NCBI GenBank assembly: GCA_001724265.1
Contig: MEDY01000228.1
Coordinates: 1 to 47,713, forward strand
Origin: Rhizaria sp. SCN 62-66
Taxonomy: Eukaryota > Rhizaria, unplaced
Length of the DNA: 47,713 nucleotides
Direction: 5' to 3'
The position numbers and the translations under genes are program-made. Under the pieces are notes generated by a model that was given only the letters and a program-made list of their open reading frames with translations, was not told the DNA's origin and ran no database searches. Positions within the stretch are counted from its first letter, which is position 1. Each line of letters begins with the position of its first letter. Shown piece after piece: positions 1 to 11,300 of this stretch.

Positions 1-132
1 TTTGACGATTATTTCACAGAGATTTCTATTGTGGAAGTTACCTGCCGAAAACTGCGTTTTTGGCGTTTTTTAGTTGACGCTACATAGGGGTTACATGTAC
101 ACAAAAAGTACTTCTGCTTTTGCCCCATGTGT

Positions 133-3100
133 TTACGCTTCATCGCCACCCTTGACTTCCGCCTCATCGCCCTCTGGCTCCGGCGACTGGCTGTGGTCGC
201 CCTCAGCAGGCGCGGCGGCGGCACTGAGCTTCGCAAGAGTCGCGGAGTTTGAGGCCCCAGTCGCAGCAAGAGCGGTAGTGGCAGCGGTAGCGGGGTCGGT
301 GGGCTCAGCATCGAGGTCGACGACGACGACAGGCGTCGCGCTGCCGGCGCTGTCACCGCTGCTCGCACTCCCAGTAACAGCAGCCGAGTCAGCAACAGTA
401 GCGTCAGGACTAGTTGTGCTGGCGCTTTGCTGCTGCTCAGGGGCAGGGGCAAGGGCAGGAGTGACCGTTACGATGACAGGGGCAGGGGCAGAGTCAGTGA
501 CAACGGGGTTTGAGTTGCTCTCGCCGCCCACGGTCACGCCAGCGCCCAGCTGAACAGCGTCGTTGTCGTCAGCTTCCACCTCCTCAGCGCCAGCGCCAGC
601 GCCACTGTGTGCAACAGCGTTGCTGTTGCTCTTGCCGGCGCGCGCTTTCTCTGCCTCCGCCTCTGCCTCCGCCTTGGCCGCAGCCTCGGCCTTGGCAGCA
701 GCAGCAGTCGCGGCGCGGACGCGCGCGCGCTCCTCGTCCGCGGCCTCGGCCTCGCGGCGCCGGCGCAGCATCTGCCCGCGCGCTGCGTGCTCCTCGTCCC
801 TGCGCCTAAGCGCCTCGGCTGCCCACTCGGCCTCGATCGCGGCGAGCTCGTCGTCGGAGAACTTGACCGCGAGCGCGCGCGCGAGGAAGACGTCTGCGTC
901 CTCGACGATGGCGCGGTCCTGGTGGATGTCCTGCATAAGGTAGATGTCGACGTCCTCGACGGGCATGGCGAGGAGCTTGCCGCGGACGGCGAGCAGCACG
1001 GCCACGCACGTCTGTGCGATGATCTTGCGTGACCCTTCCGCTAACATAACGTCCCACACGCGCAGTGAGACGTGCAACGGGAACGAGTAGACAAACACGC
1101 ACATAATCCAGCGCGGCAGCACCACGGACAGCGAGACGCGGTGGCGCGTGAAGTGGGCCGCGAGGTCGGGCGCGCGCAGGGCCAGAAGGCGCTCTGCATG
1201 GAAGGTAAGCCGCTTGAGAAGCGGGAAGGAGGGCGAGAAGAGGCCGCGGAGGTTGTACTTGGGGTGGTTCATCAGCGCGACGAGCAGCCAGAAGGCCTCT
1301 TCGGCGTGCATGCGCATCGTCAGCACCGCAGCCAGGAAGCTCATGCCCTGGCAGTACGACACTGAGCAAATAAAAAATCAACAAGAATGTGGATATATTG
1401 TGTCAAATTAGTGATTAACAGATTAAAATAGAGCATACAGTTAGTTAACACCTTTAAGTTCGCCATCGTCAAGTTTTGAAATTGATGATTAAGCTCGAGC
1501 AAGATATCGCCAGGAGTGTGTTTTGTCTTAAGTTTTCTGCGCGTACCTTCCGGGTCGAACTTGGCGTACGCGACGAGCACGTCTGCGAGCGTGGCGTGCG
1601 CGGGCGAAAGCAGCACCGTAGCGTCACGCAGCGCCGGGTCGTCCACGGGCTCCAGCGCGAAGACGGCGTGGCGCGAGAAGGTGCGCGGCAGGTCTTTGAG
1701 GATGATGCGGAACGACGGGTGGTTCATCGGAGCAGCCGAGAGGAGCTATGCAGCGCAGCGAAAAGCAGAACAGAAGAAGCAAGGAAAAGATGAGAATGCT
1801 GAAAAGGAAAAAACAACAACGTTGTTGAAAATAACAACAAATTTAAGTCAGAAATAATAGATATTGTTTGATATCTCGATGATTTCAACTTACTTCTTGG
1901 AAGAGCCGGGGGTACCGCCTGCGGTCCACAAGCACGCCCAGTGCTTCGGTGAGCACGCCCGCCTCGGTGGCGGGGCCGTGCAGCGCGGACGCCGCCGCAC
2001 TGGGCGAGCCAGGCCCGGAGCCCGCAGCGCTGACGCTGACGCTCCCGCGCGCGGCCGTGACCGCGGAGTCGCTCTGTCTCGCGTCGTGGCCACTGCTCCC
2101 ACTTGCATTGCCGTGAGCGCTCGCTGCCGCTGTTGCGGCGGCGGTGGTGGCGTGTGCGAGGAGCTCTGCGACGGCGTCGCGGCCGACGGCGATGGTGCGA
2201 GTGGCAACGTCGCCCCACCAGCCCCCCGCGGCGTCGACGTCGAGCGCGCGCTCGGCCGCGGCCGTGCAGGGCTCGTCCTCGAGCGCGGCCGCGATGTCCG
2301 CGTCGAGGTCGCTGTGACCCAGGTCCAGCCGGTGCCGCCACACGCCCAGACCTGCAGCAGCAGCAGCAGCAGCAGCACTGCCACTGCCGCTATTGCCATT
2401 CAGACCGTCGCCTAGCAGAGACGCCACGTGCTGCTGCTGCTGCTGCTGCTGTTTGTTCTCTGCACTGTCCTTGCCGTCCGTCAGCGCCGCTGCAAGCGCG
2501 GCGATAGCGGCGGCGGGCGCGCGCGAGGCCGTCACCATCGCCACGCCGGCCAAGTACGCCTCGGGCGCCTCGTACACCGCGTAGTTGTACCCCGCAGTGG
2601 CGGCCCCCGCGCTGGCGGCGGCGAGTGCGACAGATGCAGGCAGCCCGGGGGCGCGGGCGCGCGCGTCGCCCTCGAGCGCGAGCGCGCCGCGGTGGGCGAC
2701 GCTGCAGCCGACGACGACGCTCACGCCGCCGTTGGAGCTGGAGCCAGGGCCAGAGCCGAGTGCCGTTGCGCCGGGGACGGGGGCGATGCGGGCTGTGGGG
2801 TGAGGGGGAGAGTGGGCGTGGGCGCCGATTGCGTCGGCGTTGGCGACTGTTGCGCCCGCACCCACAGGAGCAGCGACAACTTCAGCAGCAGGAGCAGCAG
2901 CAGCAGCAGCAGGATTAGACTTGCTGCTAGAGCCAGCTCTATCACCGCTCTTAGCCGCCGCGCTGTCGGCGGCAAGCGCGCGCGCGACCGACTTGTTGGC
3001 GGCAGCGCTGGCGGCAGCGTTGGCAATGTCCACCGCGTTGGCCAGCGTCACGTGCACGGTCAGGTGCCCGTTGGCCCTGCCCCCCGCGCCGGGGACGCCG

Positions 3101-5649
3101 CGCCAGGCCCCGACGGCGGAGCCCGCCAGCACGGGCCAAGCGGCGCCGCGCAGCGCCTCGGGGATGCCCTTGCGCGCGCGCGTCAGCGTCTTGGCGGGCA
3201 TGTCGCGCAGCGTCGGCACGGCTACGGGCGCGGGCGGCGGCGCGGGCGGCGGGACCCCCAGCCGCAGCAGCGACAGCACGCGCGCGCGCACGCCCGCGCC
3301 CGCGGCCGAGGCGGCGGCCAGCGCGGCGGCCAGCGCGGCCTTATCCGCCTTGCTCCGCCGCACCGGCTTCCGCTTGCCCTTCGCAGCCGTGGCCGCAGCG
3401 ACCGAGGCGGCCTCGGCCTCCGAGCTGCTGGAGCTGCTGGAGTCCGAGTCGGAGTTCTCCAAGTCAGCGAGCGCAAGCGCAGCCGTGGTGGCGGCGACGG
3501 CGGCCGCGGCAGCCTCGGCGGCGGAGTCGGGCGCCGCAGCGCCGGCGGGACGCGGGTGCGGGGGCACTTTGAGCGGGAAAAACGGCCACACACCACAGTC
3601 GTCACCGTGGCCATCCATGTTGTCGGCGTTGGCCCGCTGACTAAGCGCGTTGGCGTTGTTGTTGTTGTTGTTGTTGGCGAGGTCGACGGCCGCGAGCGCC
3701 TGCTGCTCGGCCTTGGACAGCGCCGCCGCGCCCGTCGTCATGTTGACGCTGCCGCGGCGGCGGCCCGTGGGCGTGGCCGTGGTGCTGGAGCCCGGTGCGA
3801 TCGCGGCCAGAGGCTCCCGCAGCAGGCCACCGCCCGCGCGGCCCAGTGGCAGCATTGCCGCCAGCGCCGGGGACGACGGGACCGGGTCCTGGGCGGCCGA
3901 GTGACCGTGGGCCGCGGACGCCGAGGGGCGGACCGGGGTCGACGGTGCTGAACTCCCTTCATTTCTTGCGCTGTTACTGTTGTTGTTCTGCGCAGAGGAG
4001 GAGGCGGAGGAGGAGGAGGCGGAGGCGGCGGCGAGGATAGCGGCGGCGTGCTGGGGGTTGGCCTTGCGCCAGCGCTGCCACTCGCGCTCGCGGGCTTTGT
4101 CGCGGGCCTTTTCGCGCTCCTGCCGCTGCATGATCGCCTTGAGCAGACGCTTTTCCGCTGTGGATAAACCGCAAGTTGAGACATACCAGAAGAAATAAAA
4201 AGAAATATAAATATGAGCGAAGTTCAAAACAATACAAAGTGACTACAAGTTTCAAAAAGCACATCGCAATACAAAATGATGATCTGATACAGTCAATGTT
4301 CGAGTCAATGTTTGCTTTCAGGAATGACTTCTGAAGCCTGGCTGGCTGACAGACATACCTGAGCGCTTGGCCTCCGTGAGCATGTCGAGCCACTTGCGCT
4401 CGCGGCGCGTGTCGCGCTCGCGCGTGTCGGCCGACACGGGCCCCGCGCCGGGCGGCGGCGCGCAGTCTTCGCCGCTCGCGCGACTGCTGGAGCTCACGCC
4501 CACAATACCGCCACCGCTCATCGCAACGCCGTTGCTGTTGCTGAGGGGCTTGCCGCCGGCGCCGCGGGAGGGCGTCTGCTGGTGCGCAGTGGTGTGTGCG
4601 TAGAAGGCGGGGAACAGGTGCGCGTTCTGTGCCACGTCGAAAAGGTCGAACCCGCGCGCGCGGCGAGTCGACCCGCCGCCGCCGTTGTTGCTGATGCCGG
4701 CTGTGGTGTGATGGCTGGTGCTGCCGCGGCTCAGGCGGCTGCCGGGCGTCGCCGCCGCCGCCGCCGCTGTTGCGGTGGTCGAAGTGTGCGTGTGCGCGCG
4801 CGTGCGAGCGGGCGTGGCCAGCGGGGTCCGACGTGCCAGGCGAGCAGCAGCAGCAGCGGCGGCGGCAGAGGAGGCGTTCGTCGTGCTCGAAGCCGCAATC
4901 GCGTTGCTAGAGATGTTGCCGTCGTCGTCGTTGTCGTCATCGTCGTTGGCGGCGTGGGGAGCGATGGACGAGACAGGGTCGCTACTGTCGTTGTTGTTGT
5001 TGTGCACGGTGTTGCTATTGTTGTTGCGGATGTTCATAGTCCCGACGATCACGCCGTCTTCGTCTTCGTCATCGTCGCCATCGCCGGCTGCTGCTGCGGC
5101 GTCGTCGTAGTTCCCGTCGTAGTCGCCGTCGCCCTCGTCAGCCTCGGCCTCGGCGGCGGCAGCGGCGGCGGCGGCGGCGGCGGCGGCGGGCTCGGCAAAG
5201 ACGATCTCTCCCCAGCGCGTCACAAGATACGGCCGGTGCGGGCGCAGAGGGAACACTGAGGGCGGCAGCGGGGGCCGCGGCGAGCCCGCCAGCCCGGAGC
5301 TGAGGCTGGAGCCTCCACTGGCGCCGTGCGGGCGCTGCGGCGTCGCCAGGAGCGAAGACGACGCGGTGGCGGCGGTGGCGGTGCTGCCGACCGAGGGCCG
5401 ATGCGGCGTCGGCGTGCACGGCGCGCGCGGGGGCAGGCCGAGCCCGGCGGCGGCAGTGGAAGCAGTAACCGCGGTCTCCGTGGAGGCCGCGTTCGAGCTG
5501 CTGGCGGTTGTGGAGGTGTCGGCGAGCGCGGTGAGCTCCACTTCGGGCTGGTCCGCCGTGACCGCGAAGGCCGAGGAGAGCGCGAACGTGGGCGCGCGCT
5601 TGAGCGGCGTCGCGGGCACGTCGTCGGCGTCCGCGTTGCTGCTGCTCAT
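133..5649 (-). CDS. TBC-domain Rab GTPase-activating protein (four exons)
   Basis: The product is a predicted GAP that speeds GTP hydrolysis by a Rab GTPase on membranes. Exons on the minus strand are 5649-4359, 4157-1894, 1745-1547 and 1361-133. Donors are GTATGT, GTAAGT and GTACGC, phases agree at every junction, and the protein is 1,660 residues ending in TAA. The TBC domain opens with RKGIPEALRG (about 759-768). The arginine-finger motif IxxDxxR is I1200..D1203..R1206. The glutamine-finger motif YCQGM is at 1254-1258, followed by a helical C-terminal half. Both catalytic residues are present, so it should be active. About 430 low-complexity residues separate the domain's first helix from the IxxDxxR motif. 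The upstream stretch RERKWLDML followed by basic helices resembles TBC1D10-type proteins. The N-terminal 430 residues and the tail are low-complexity. The start is the first ATG of the open exon; the cognate Rab cannot be read from sequence. Confidence 0.88.
2354..2377. repeat. CAG/CTG trinucleotide run
   Basis: Run of CAG triplets inside TBC exon 2, read on the minus strand as part of an alanine tract. A second run at 2430-2451 encodes glutamines. Both are potentially length-variable. Confidence 0.85.
2430..2451. repeat. CTG trinucleotide run (poly-Gln on minus strand)
   Basis: CTG triplets on the plus strand give a run of seven glutamines on the minus strand within the insertion in the TBC domain. 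Confidence 0.85.
3655..3676. repeat. GTT trinucleotide run (poly-Asn)
   Basis: GTT triplets on the plus strand encode an asparagine run in the TBC protein on the minus strand. Confidence 0.8.
5163..5190. repeat. GGC trinucleotide run (poly-Ala)
   Basis: GGC/GCC triplets in TBC exon 1 encode an alanine tract on the minus strand, just after the segment HRPYLVTRWGEIVF. Confidence 0.8.
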
Positions 5650-6140
5650 AAGGCGCAGGGGAAAGGCGGGCTCGGAAAGGAGCGACCGCGGGAGCGGCGG
5701 GGCGGGGGCGAGATTCGCTGCTTACAGTGAACGCGAGTAGAGTATGAGTCGATCTATGGGGCTCAAAAAGACGCGCTCTGCGGGACAAAAATAAAAAATT
5801 CTAGAGTATCCGAGTGAGTATAATCAGGAAATCATATGCACATCTCCATAGGCGTTGTTTTACTGACGGTTGAAGACGGCAGATTTCGTGTTTTCGCTCG
5901 AGACCCCCCAGTCGCACCACCGACGGGGGGCACGCGCGATGCACCACAAACGCACTCGCAAGAGCATAAAACATTCGAGATGACAAACTATACCACGCTT
6001 TGTTGCGGTATAACAAGGAATAAATAAACATGTGTATTCACGTCACATTATATCTGGCAGCGACCCGAATATAAATACGTTCCGCGTCGTCTAGCTGTCT
6101 CGAAAGTTTCTATTCAAACAGTGATCTGGGCCGCAAGCAC
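5650..6140. other. spacer: TBC gene promoter side and 3' end of the mitochondrial-protein gene
   Basis: About 490 bases. The first 100 or so next to the TBC start are GC-rich and may be 5' UTR. The rest is AT-rich. Short open frames on both strands have no coding character I can defend. An AATAAATAAA string near 6020 is on the plus strand, where I see no gene. Confidence 0.6.
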
Positions 6141-6818
6141 TCACTTGGTGAGCTTCTTGGTGACGTCAGTGAGCCCCGAAATGCTCTCCCAGTTGAGCTT
6201 CTCAAGCCGCAGCTTCTCTTGCATCTTCTTCGTCGCCTCCTCTGCCTCGGCGACCTGCTTGAGCGTGTTGGCGCCCGTCTTGCCGCCCTCCGCGGCGACC
6301 GCGGCGAAAGTGACGTGCGCGCCCGTGACGACGGCGAGCGCCTCGTCGACCAGCGCTGCCGTCGCGGTCTCCACGCGCGCGACCCGCGCGTCGGCGTCCT
6401 GCGCGCGCTGGTCGAAGTCGTTGAGGCGGAACGCAAGCACGAGCGCGACGCCCACGGCCGCGGCGAGCAGCACCGTCTTGAAGGGGTCGAACGCGCGAAG
6501 CTTCTTCTCGCGAGGCGTCATGAGGCGCTCGAGCGCGTCAGCCTTCTTGCGCAGCGCCGTGAGCTCGTCCAGCATCAGGTGCACCTTCTGCGCCTGCGCG
6601 GCCGTGAGGATCACGCTGCCGTCGGGCAGAGTGGTCGAGCCACCAGAGCCGGTGGTCGCACCGGCAGCGGCAGCGGCGGCGGCCGCAGCAGCAGCCGCAG
6701 GGGCGGCGGTGGATGGAACCGCAGTCGCGTCGTTGGAGAAGAAGCGAGCAGCAGCGGCGGAGCGAGCGCCGGCAAAAGGACGCAAGGCAGCTGTGATGCG
6801 GGTGGCACGAGACAGCAT
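6141..6818 (-). CDS. small mitochondrial single-pass membrane protein, function unknown
   Basis: Single-exon protein of 225 residues ending in TGA. The first 30 residues are rich in Arg, Ala and Ser with no acids and include RFFSND, which fits a cleavable mitochondrial presequence. An alanine run follows (about 41-52), then a helical segment with heptad-like leucines. One hydrophobic segment (about 115-133, with AAAVGVALVLAF) is the likely membrane span. The C-terminal 90 residues are charged and helical, probably coiled coil. The presequence supports this ATG as the true start. A CAG acceptor-like site lies nine bases upstream of the ATG. The layout would fit an inner-membrane scaffold or assembly factor, but I recognise no family, so no function is assigned. 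Confidence 0.72.
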   Translation of the reverse strand: MLSRATRITAALRPFAGARSAAAARFFSNDATAVPSTAAPAAAAAAAAAAAAGATTGSGGSTTLPDGSVILTAAQAQKVHLMLDELTALRKKADALERLMTPREKKLRAFDPFKTVLLAAAVGVALVLAFRLNDFDQRAQDADARVARVETATAALVDEALAVVTGAHVTFAAVAAEGGKTGANTLKQVAEAEEATKKMQEKLRLEKLNWESISGLTDVTKKLTK

Positions 6819-8356
6819 TGAGTTCGACTGGGTGGGGAGGACGCGGCAGGGCGGGAGTAGGAGGGATCAAAGTGAAGAAGTAATGGTGAGGGATAGGAAG
6901 ATAGGACAACAAATAAGAGTATCACAGAGGCCTATGAAGTGAGACAAATTGTAGGAGTATATGTTTCTGGTGTTTAATATTCTAATTGTTTATGGAGGTC
7001 GCCTTGACGGTCACTGTCGCGTATATTGAACCTTTTTCTAAGTGTTTGCGAAAGGACCCAGAGCTGCGCTGGGCTGTTGCAGCATTGTAACGGTGACACG
7101 GTCTCAACGCAGAGTAATGTGCTTCTGCTTGTGACCACAGGCTGCATATTGCTCCAGTACCACCGCGTGCACCCCTTCCTGACACTTAAGCGACCGTAAA
7201 ACACGTATTGCAGCGGCGTGCTGCTGACATCACAGCACTCCGCTGACTTGACCCCTGCCTGTGAGCGGGTTAGTTTGACCAGCAGTCGTTGACTCGCATC
7301 GCTACGCCCTCTGATTGTCTCCCACGTCACCAGCGGCACTACTAAGTGTTAAACAACCTTGATTTCAGGATGCGCTTATGTTTATTGACACCAGTACGAG
7401 CCTGGTCAGTTCCGCGAGTGCTGCAGAACAGCATCGCCCCCTTCTTTGGCGCCACACATATCGCAATTTCATGAGTGGCTGCCTTGACATCGGTGGCAGC
7501 ATTTATTGTAGTGCTACCGCGAATCTCTGATCTCGGGTAAACCAGCCGCGCGAGGCTTGCGCTAGCTGGCAGTCCTGCTGTCATTCACGCGCGACTGATG
7601 TGCATCAACATGGCCATGCAAAGGTGCGCGGAAACCAACACTGGATGCTTATGGCGGCACATGATTTTGATCAGCCTGCATAGTCTAATACAGAGTACCG
7701 TACTGTGTATTCGTCTACATTTAAGTTGATCTCGGGGAATTTAGACACTTTACGCCGGCGAGTCCCTCGTTCTCGGAGGACGTGTCTAGTTCTCTCGCTC
7801 ACCATGGTTAACGAATTGTCGGCCCGCAAGCACATTTAAGAGCAGTTCTGGACAATAGCACGGGCGATTCAAGTTTGCATTGTTGCTCCTACTGTAAACT
7901 GTTGTGCTTTCAAAGGAAATAATCATTTGGATCGTTGAGTAACGCTGCAAAAGCTGACAACATCAACGTAATCGAGCCATATAAAATTCATTGTGCACAT
8001 TTTCACTCATACAAATTTCTATCACCACCGAATAACTCTCGGATATATGCCATGATCAGAAGGCAGTGCGCTCAGGGTGTCGGCTTGTTCACTCACAGTC
8101 ACCATTGTTTGTTGCGGCTATTGCGCGATTACAGTGCATCTCATATCTCGGCGCAGCACATGATAGCCTCAATGTAACGTTGAGATATTGCAATATCCAA
8201 TAGACTGACTTGAAATATTCCAATCTAAGTTATGTACTTAGTGTATTCTTTTATATACTCTCATATTTGCCGAGTTTTCTTCGCAGACAACAGTCGTTCT
8301 TGCTTCAAGTTGTTCTTGCTGCTCACTGCCTGTTTTCGCCACTGTTTCACTCACAG
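6819..8356. other. long spacer between divergent genes, no gene recognised
   Basis: About 1.5 kb. From roughly 6,980 to 7,600 the base composition is intermediate between coding and spacer. Open frames on the minus strand there (7339-6974 and 7584-7342) have no GC-biased third positions and match no family I know. From 7,600 to 8,356 it is AT-rich. The last 40 bases are a pyrimidine-rich tract ending in CAG at the protease ATG. I found no tRNA, rRNA or snRNA signature. Confidence 0.5.
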
Positions 8357-11300
8357 ATGTTGTGGCCGCCGCCTCGCACGTCTTGTGCTCCATTACGCGG
8401 TGTGCGTGCACTCAACATTACCTTTGTTGGATTACTTGTTCTCTTTGCGCAATGCTGCTTTGCTGCACTTTCAACTCCGGCAGCCGCTGCCGCCTCAGTC
8501 TCGCCCTCGGCCTCTGCTCCCACTTCTGCTCGCCCTGGGCGCGGTCGGGGCGATTCATTGCTTGAGACTGGTGCACGCCCCCGCATAACGCCCCTTCGCG
8601 CTCGCGTTGCCCGCGTAATCTCTCTGCACTCCGCTGAGGTTGACGTAAACTCGGCGTTGCGCTCATTGCGCGCTCAGGCCATGTCTCCTGCAACAGCTAC
8701 ACCTATGTCGCGCTTCTCTACAATGGCTCAACGCAACCGCCCTCAGTCAACACATCGTGAGCAAACGCATGCGACGCCCGGACGCATGTTGCATACGCTG
8801 TCTCTGCATGATGGTCGCCGCGTCGCGGTCTCCGTTCCGTACAAAACCTTCTCACCGCCTGTCACCACTGCCACAAACAATGGCGCGGGCGCGAGTTTAA
8901 GCGCTTTCTCGACATTATCAAGCAATAGCGCTGCCGCTCATGAGGGTACTAACACCGATGACGGGAAGCTGCAGCAGTGGCTTGTGCACGTTGCGGGTCC
9001 CGTTTCTCACCACACACGCTCTGCGGTATGTCGGTCGTGGCTATTTTTTTTTCAAGTTGAATTTGTATGAAGTCCGGAGAACTATATTTTATGTAAGAAT
9101 TTTCTCACGCTTATTTCACTGTTGCGACTTGATGATTTGTGACATGTTAGCTGGCTTCAGTTGTACCAGGCGTCGTTGTCGGAGACTATCTTCCACAGAA
9201 CACGTACCACGTCCTTGCAACGGAGCAAGCAATGTCTACTTTACTCAGCCACACGCAGAGCATCTTTGACACTGCCAATACCCAACGCTTTAGCTCTGCT
9301 TCTGAGACTCAGAGCAAGACAGCAGCAACGCCGCACGTGTTGTTTGCAATGCATTTACACCCAGAGCTCAAGCTCTCGGACAACACCCTCGCGTTCACAG
9401 CTGCAGCTGACGAACTTAACAGCGTCACAAACACAATGAGCACTATGAACACGGATGTCTCAGTTAGCGCAACTACAAGCGCAGACGCAAGTCTTCCTTG
9501 CGTGCCCGCTGCGCCTGTTCGCCTCCTCGCACACTTAGCTCTCTCTCACCCCGAGAACGCTGACACTGACCTCGCACTGATGCGTGCCGAGGCCGTGACC
9601 GTGCTTGCCTCGGTCTCGGCCGCCGTCGCCGATGCGACCGCGCCTTACGGTATCATTTTAACTCTTCGCCTTGCTAATCGCGGTGGATCCTTACTTTCAA
9701 TCATCATCAATCACAACAACGATGACAAAGACAAGAACAAAAGCGACGATGAAAACAAGAGCGAAGACTCAAGCACATCAAACACACACAGCACGTCAAC
9801 GAATGCTAACAATGAGCAATGCGCCGACGAGAACACCCAACGTGTTCGCGCTGGCGTTGTTGCACGCGCGTTAGCTGCACACCCTCGAGTTCTCTGGGTT
9901 GAGCGCCGCGCAGAAGTTAAGCCGCTCAACAAATTCGCTTCGTTTGTAGTGCAGTCAGGTCGTCCGGAGAGCCACGCGCTGTGGCGTCGCGGCATTGCCG
10001 GCCGCGGACAAGTCGTCGCCGTTGCTGACACCGGTGTCGACCACGACAGCTGCTTCTTCCACGACCCCGAGCGCGCTATTCCGTTTAACAAGTTCGATCC
10101 CGCGCACCGCAAGATCGTTGCGTACCACACAAGCGCGGAGATCACGCCGCGCGACCTCGTGGGCGGGGACCAGATCGACGGCCACGGCACGCACACGTCC
10201 GGCACGGTGGCGGGCGCCGCGATGATCCCTCAGCCGCGCGGCGGGCGCGCGATGACGGCCGCGGAGACAGCGGACGCGGAGGAGCTGGTCACGTACCGAG
10301 GGCTAGTGCATGAGGCGAAGCTTGCAATCTTTGATTACCAGCACCCAACAGCCCAGCCGGATGAAATGGTGCTGCCTGACGACGTGTATACAGACTATCT
10401 CAAGCGTGCCAGGGATGAGTATGGCGTGCGTGTGACGTCAAACAGCTGGGGTGACCAAGTACGTCCTAGCAATACGAATATACATGTGCTGTACATGTAA
10501 TTAAAAATTAAGCATTAATTTTAATTGCAAACAACCCTTAGATGCAGTGTCACATTACGCTAACAAGATTTTTGTGCGATTCTTCTTTGTTACCAGGCTG
10601 GCTTATATGACTCGTTTGCGCGTGCTGTCGACAAGTTCGCTTGGGACAACCCAGATTTTCTCAACTTCTTTGCCGCTGGCAACACAGGCCAGCTTGGCCG
10701 CCTGACCATTGCGTCTCCAGCATTATGCAAAAATGTTGTTGCAGTTGGCAGCACTGCCAACAGCGCACTGTCGTTCAAAGAGCGCGGTATCGATGCCGGT
10801 CTGGAGATCACAACGCGGCCCGCCCTGCTCAAACCCGGCAATGTTAACAGCGCTGCGCTGCCTGCTGTAGTTGGCGTTATACCTGCCGCGTTTGGCTTGC
10901 GCTTCCCCGCCTTGGACTTGCTTGACGACATTGCTTTAATCAACGCCATCCCAGCCGACGGCTGCTCACCGCTGCGCAACGACCCCGCGTCGCTGCAGGG
11001 CGCTGCAGTGCTGGTGCGCCGCGGCAACTGCCGCTTCACGGTCAAGGCAGCTGCGGCGCAGGCTGCCGGCGCCGCGCTTGTGGTTGTTGTTGACGCCGCG
11101 GATTCGCCTGACGGCGCTGAGACTATGTACGCAACCGCTTCAGACACTGGATCTAGTGGAATTAAGCCTGACGACTACGCGAACGTTGCCGCGGTAATGG
11201 TTGAAAACGCGGCTGGCGAGGCGTTAATGCGCTATGCAGGCGTGCGCGTTGGCAGCAACAACGCCACCGAAGGCATCCGCGTCTCAGGACCTGTGCCTTA

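Noticed and set aside
2428-3951. 507-codon plus-strand frame over the TBC gene
   Set aside because: Arg/Gly-rich shadow of TBC exon 2, with no recognisable motif.
8210-8356. Extending the protease N-terminus to the in-frame ATG at 8210
   Set aside because: The segment is AT-rich without coding bias, ends in an acceptor-like CAG at the chosen ATG, and the signal peptide is well formed from 8357.
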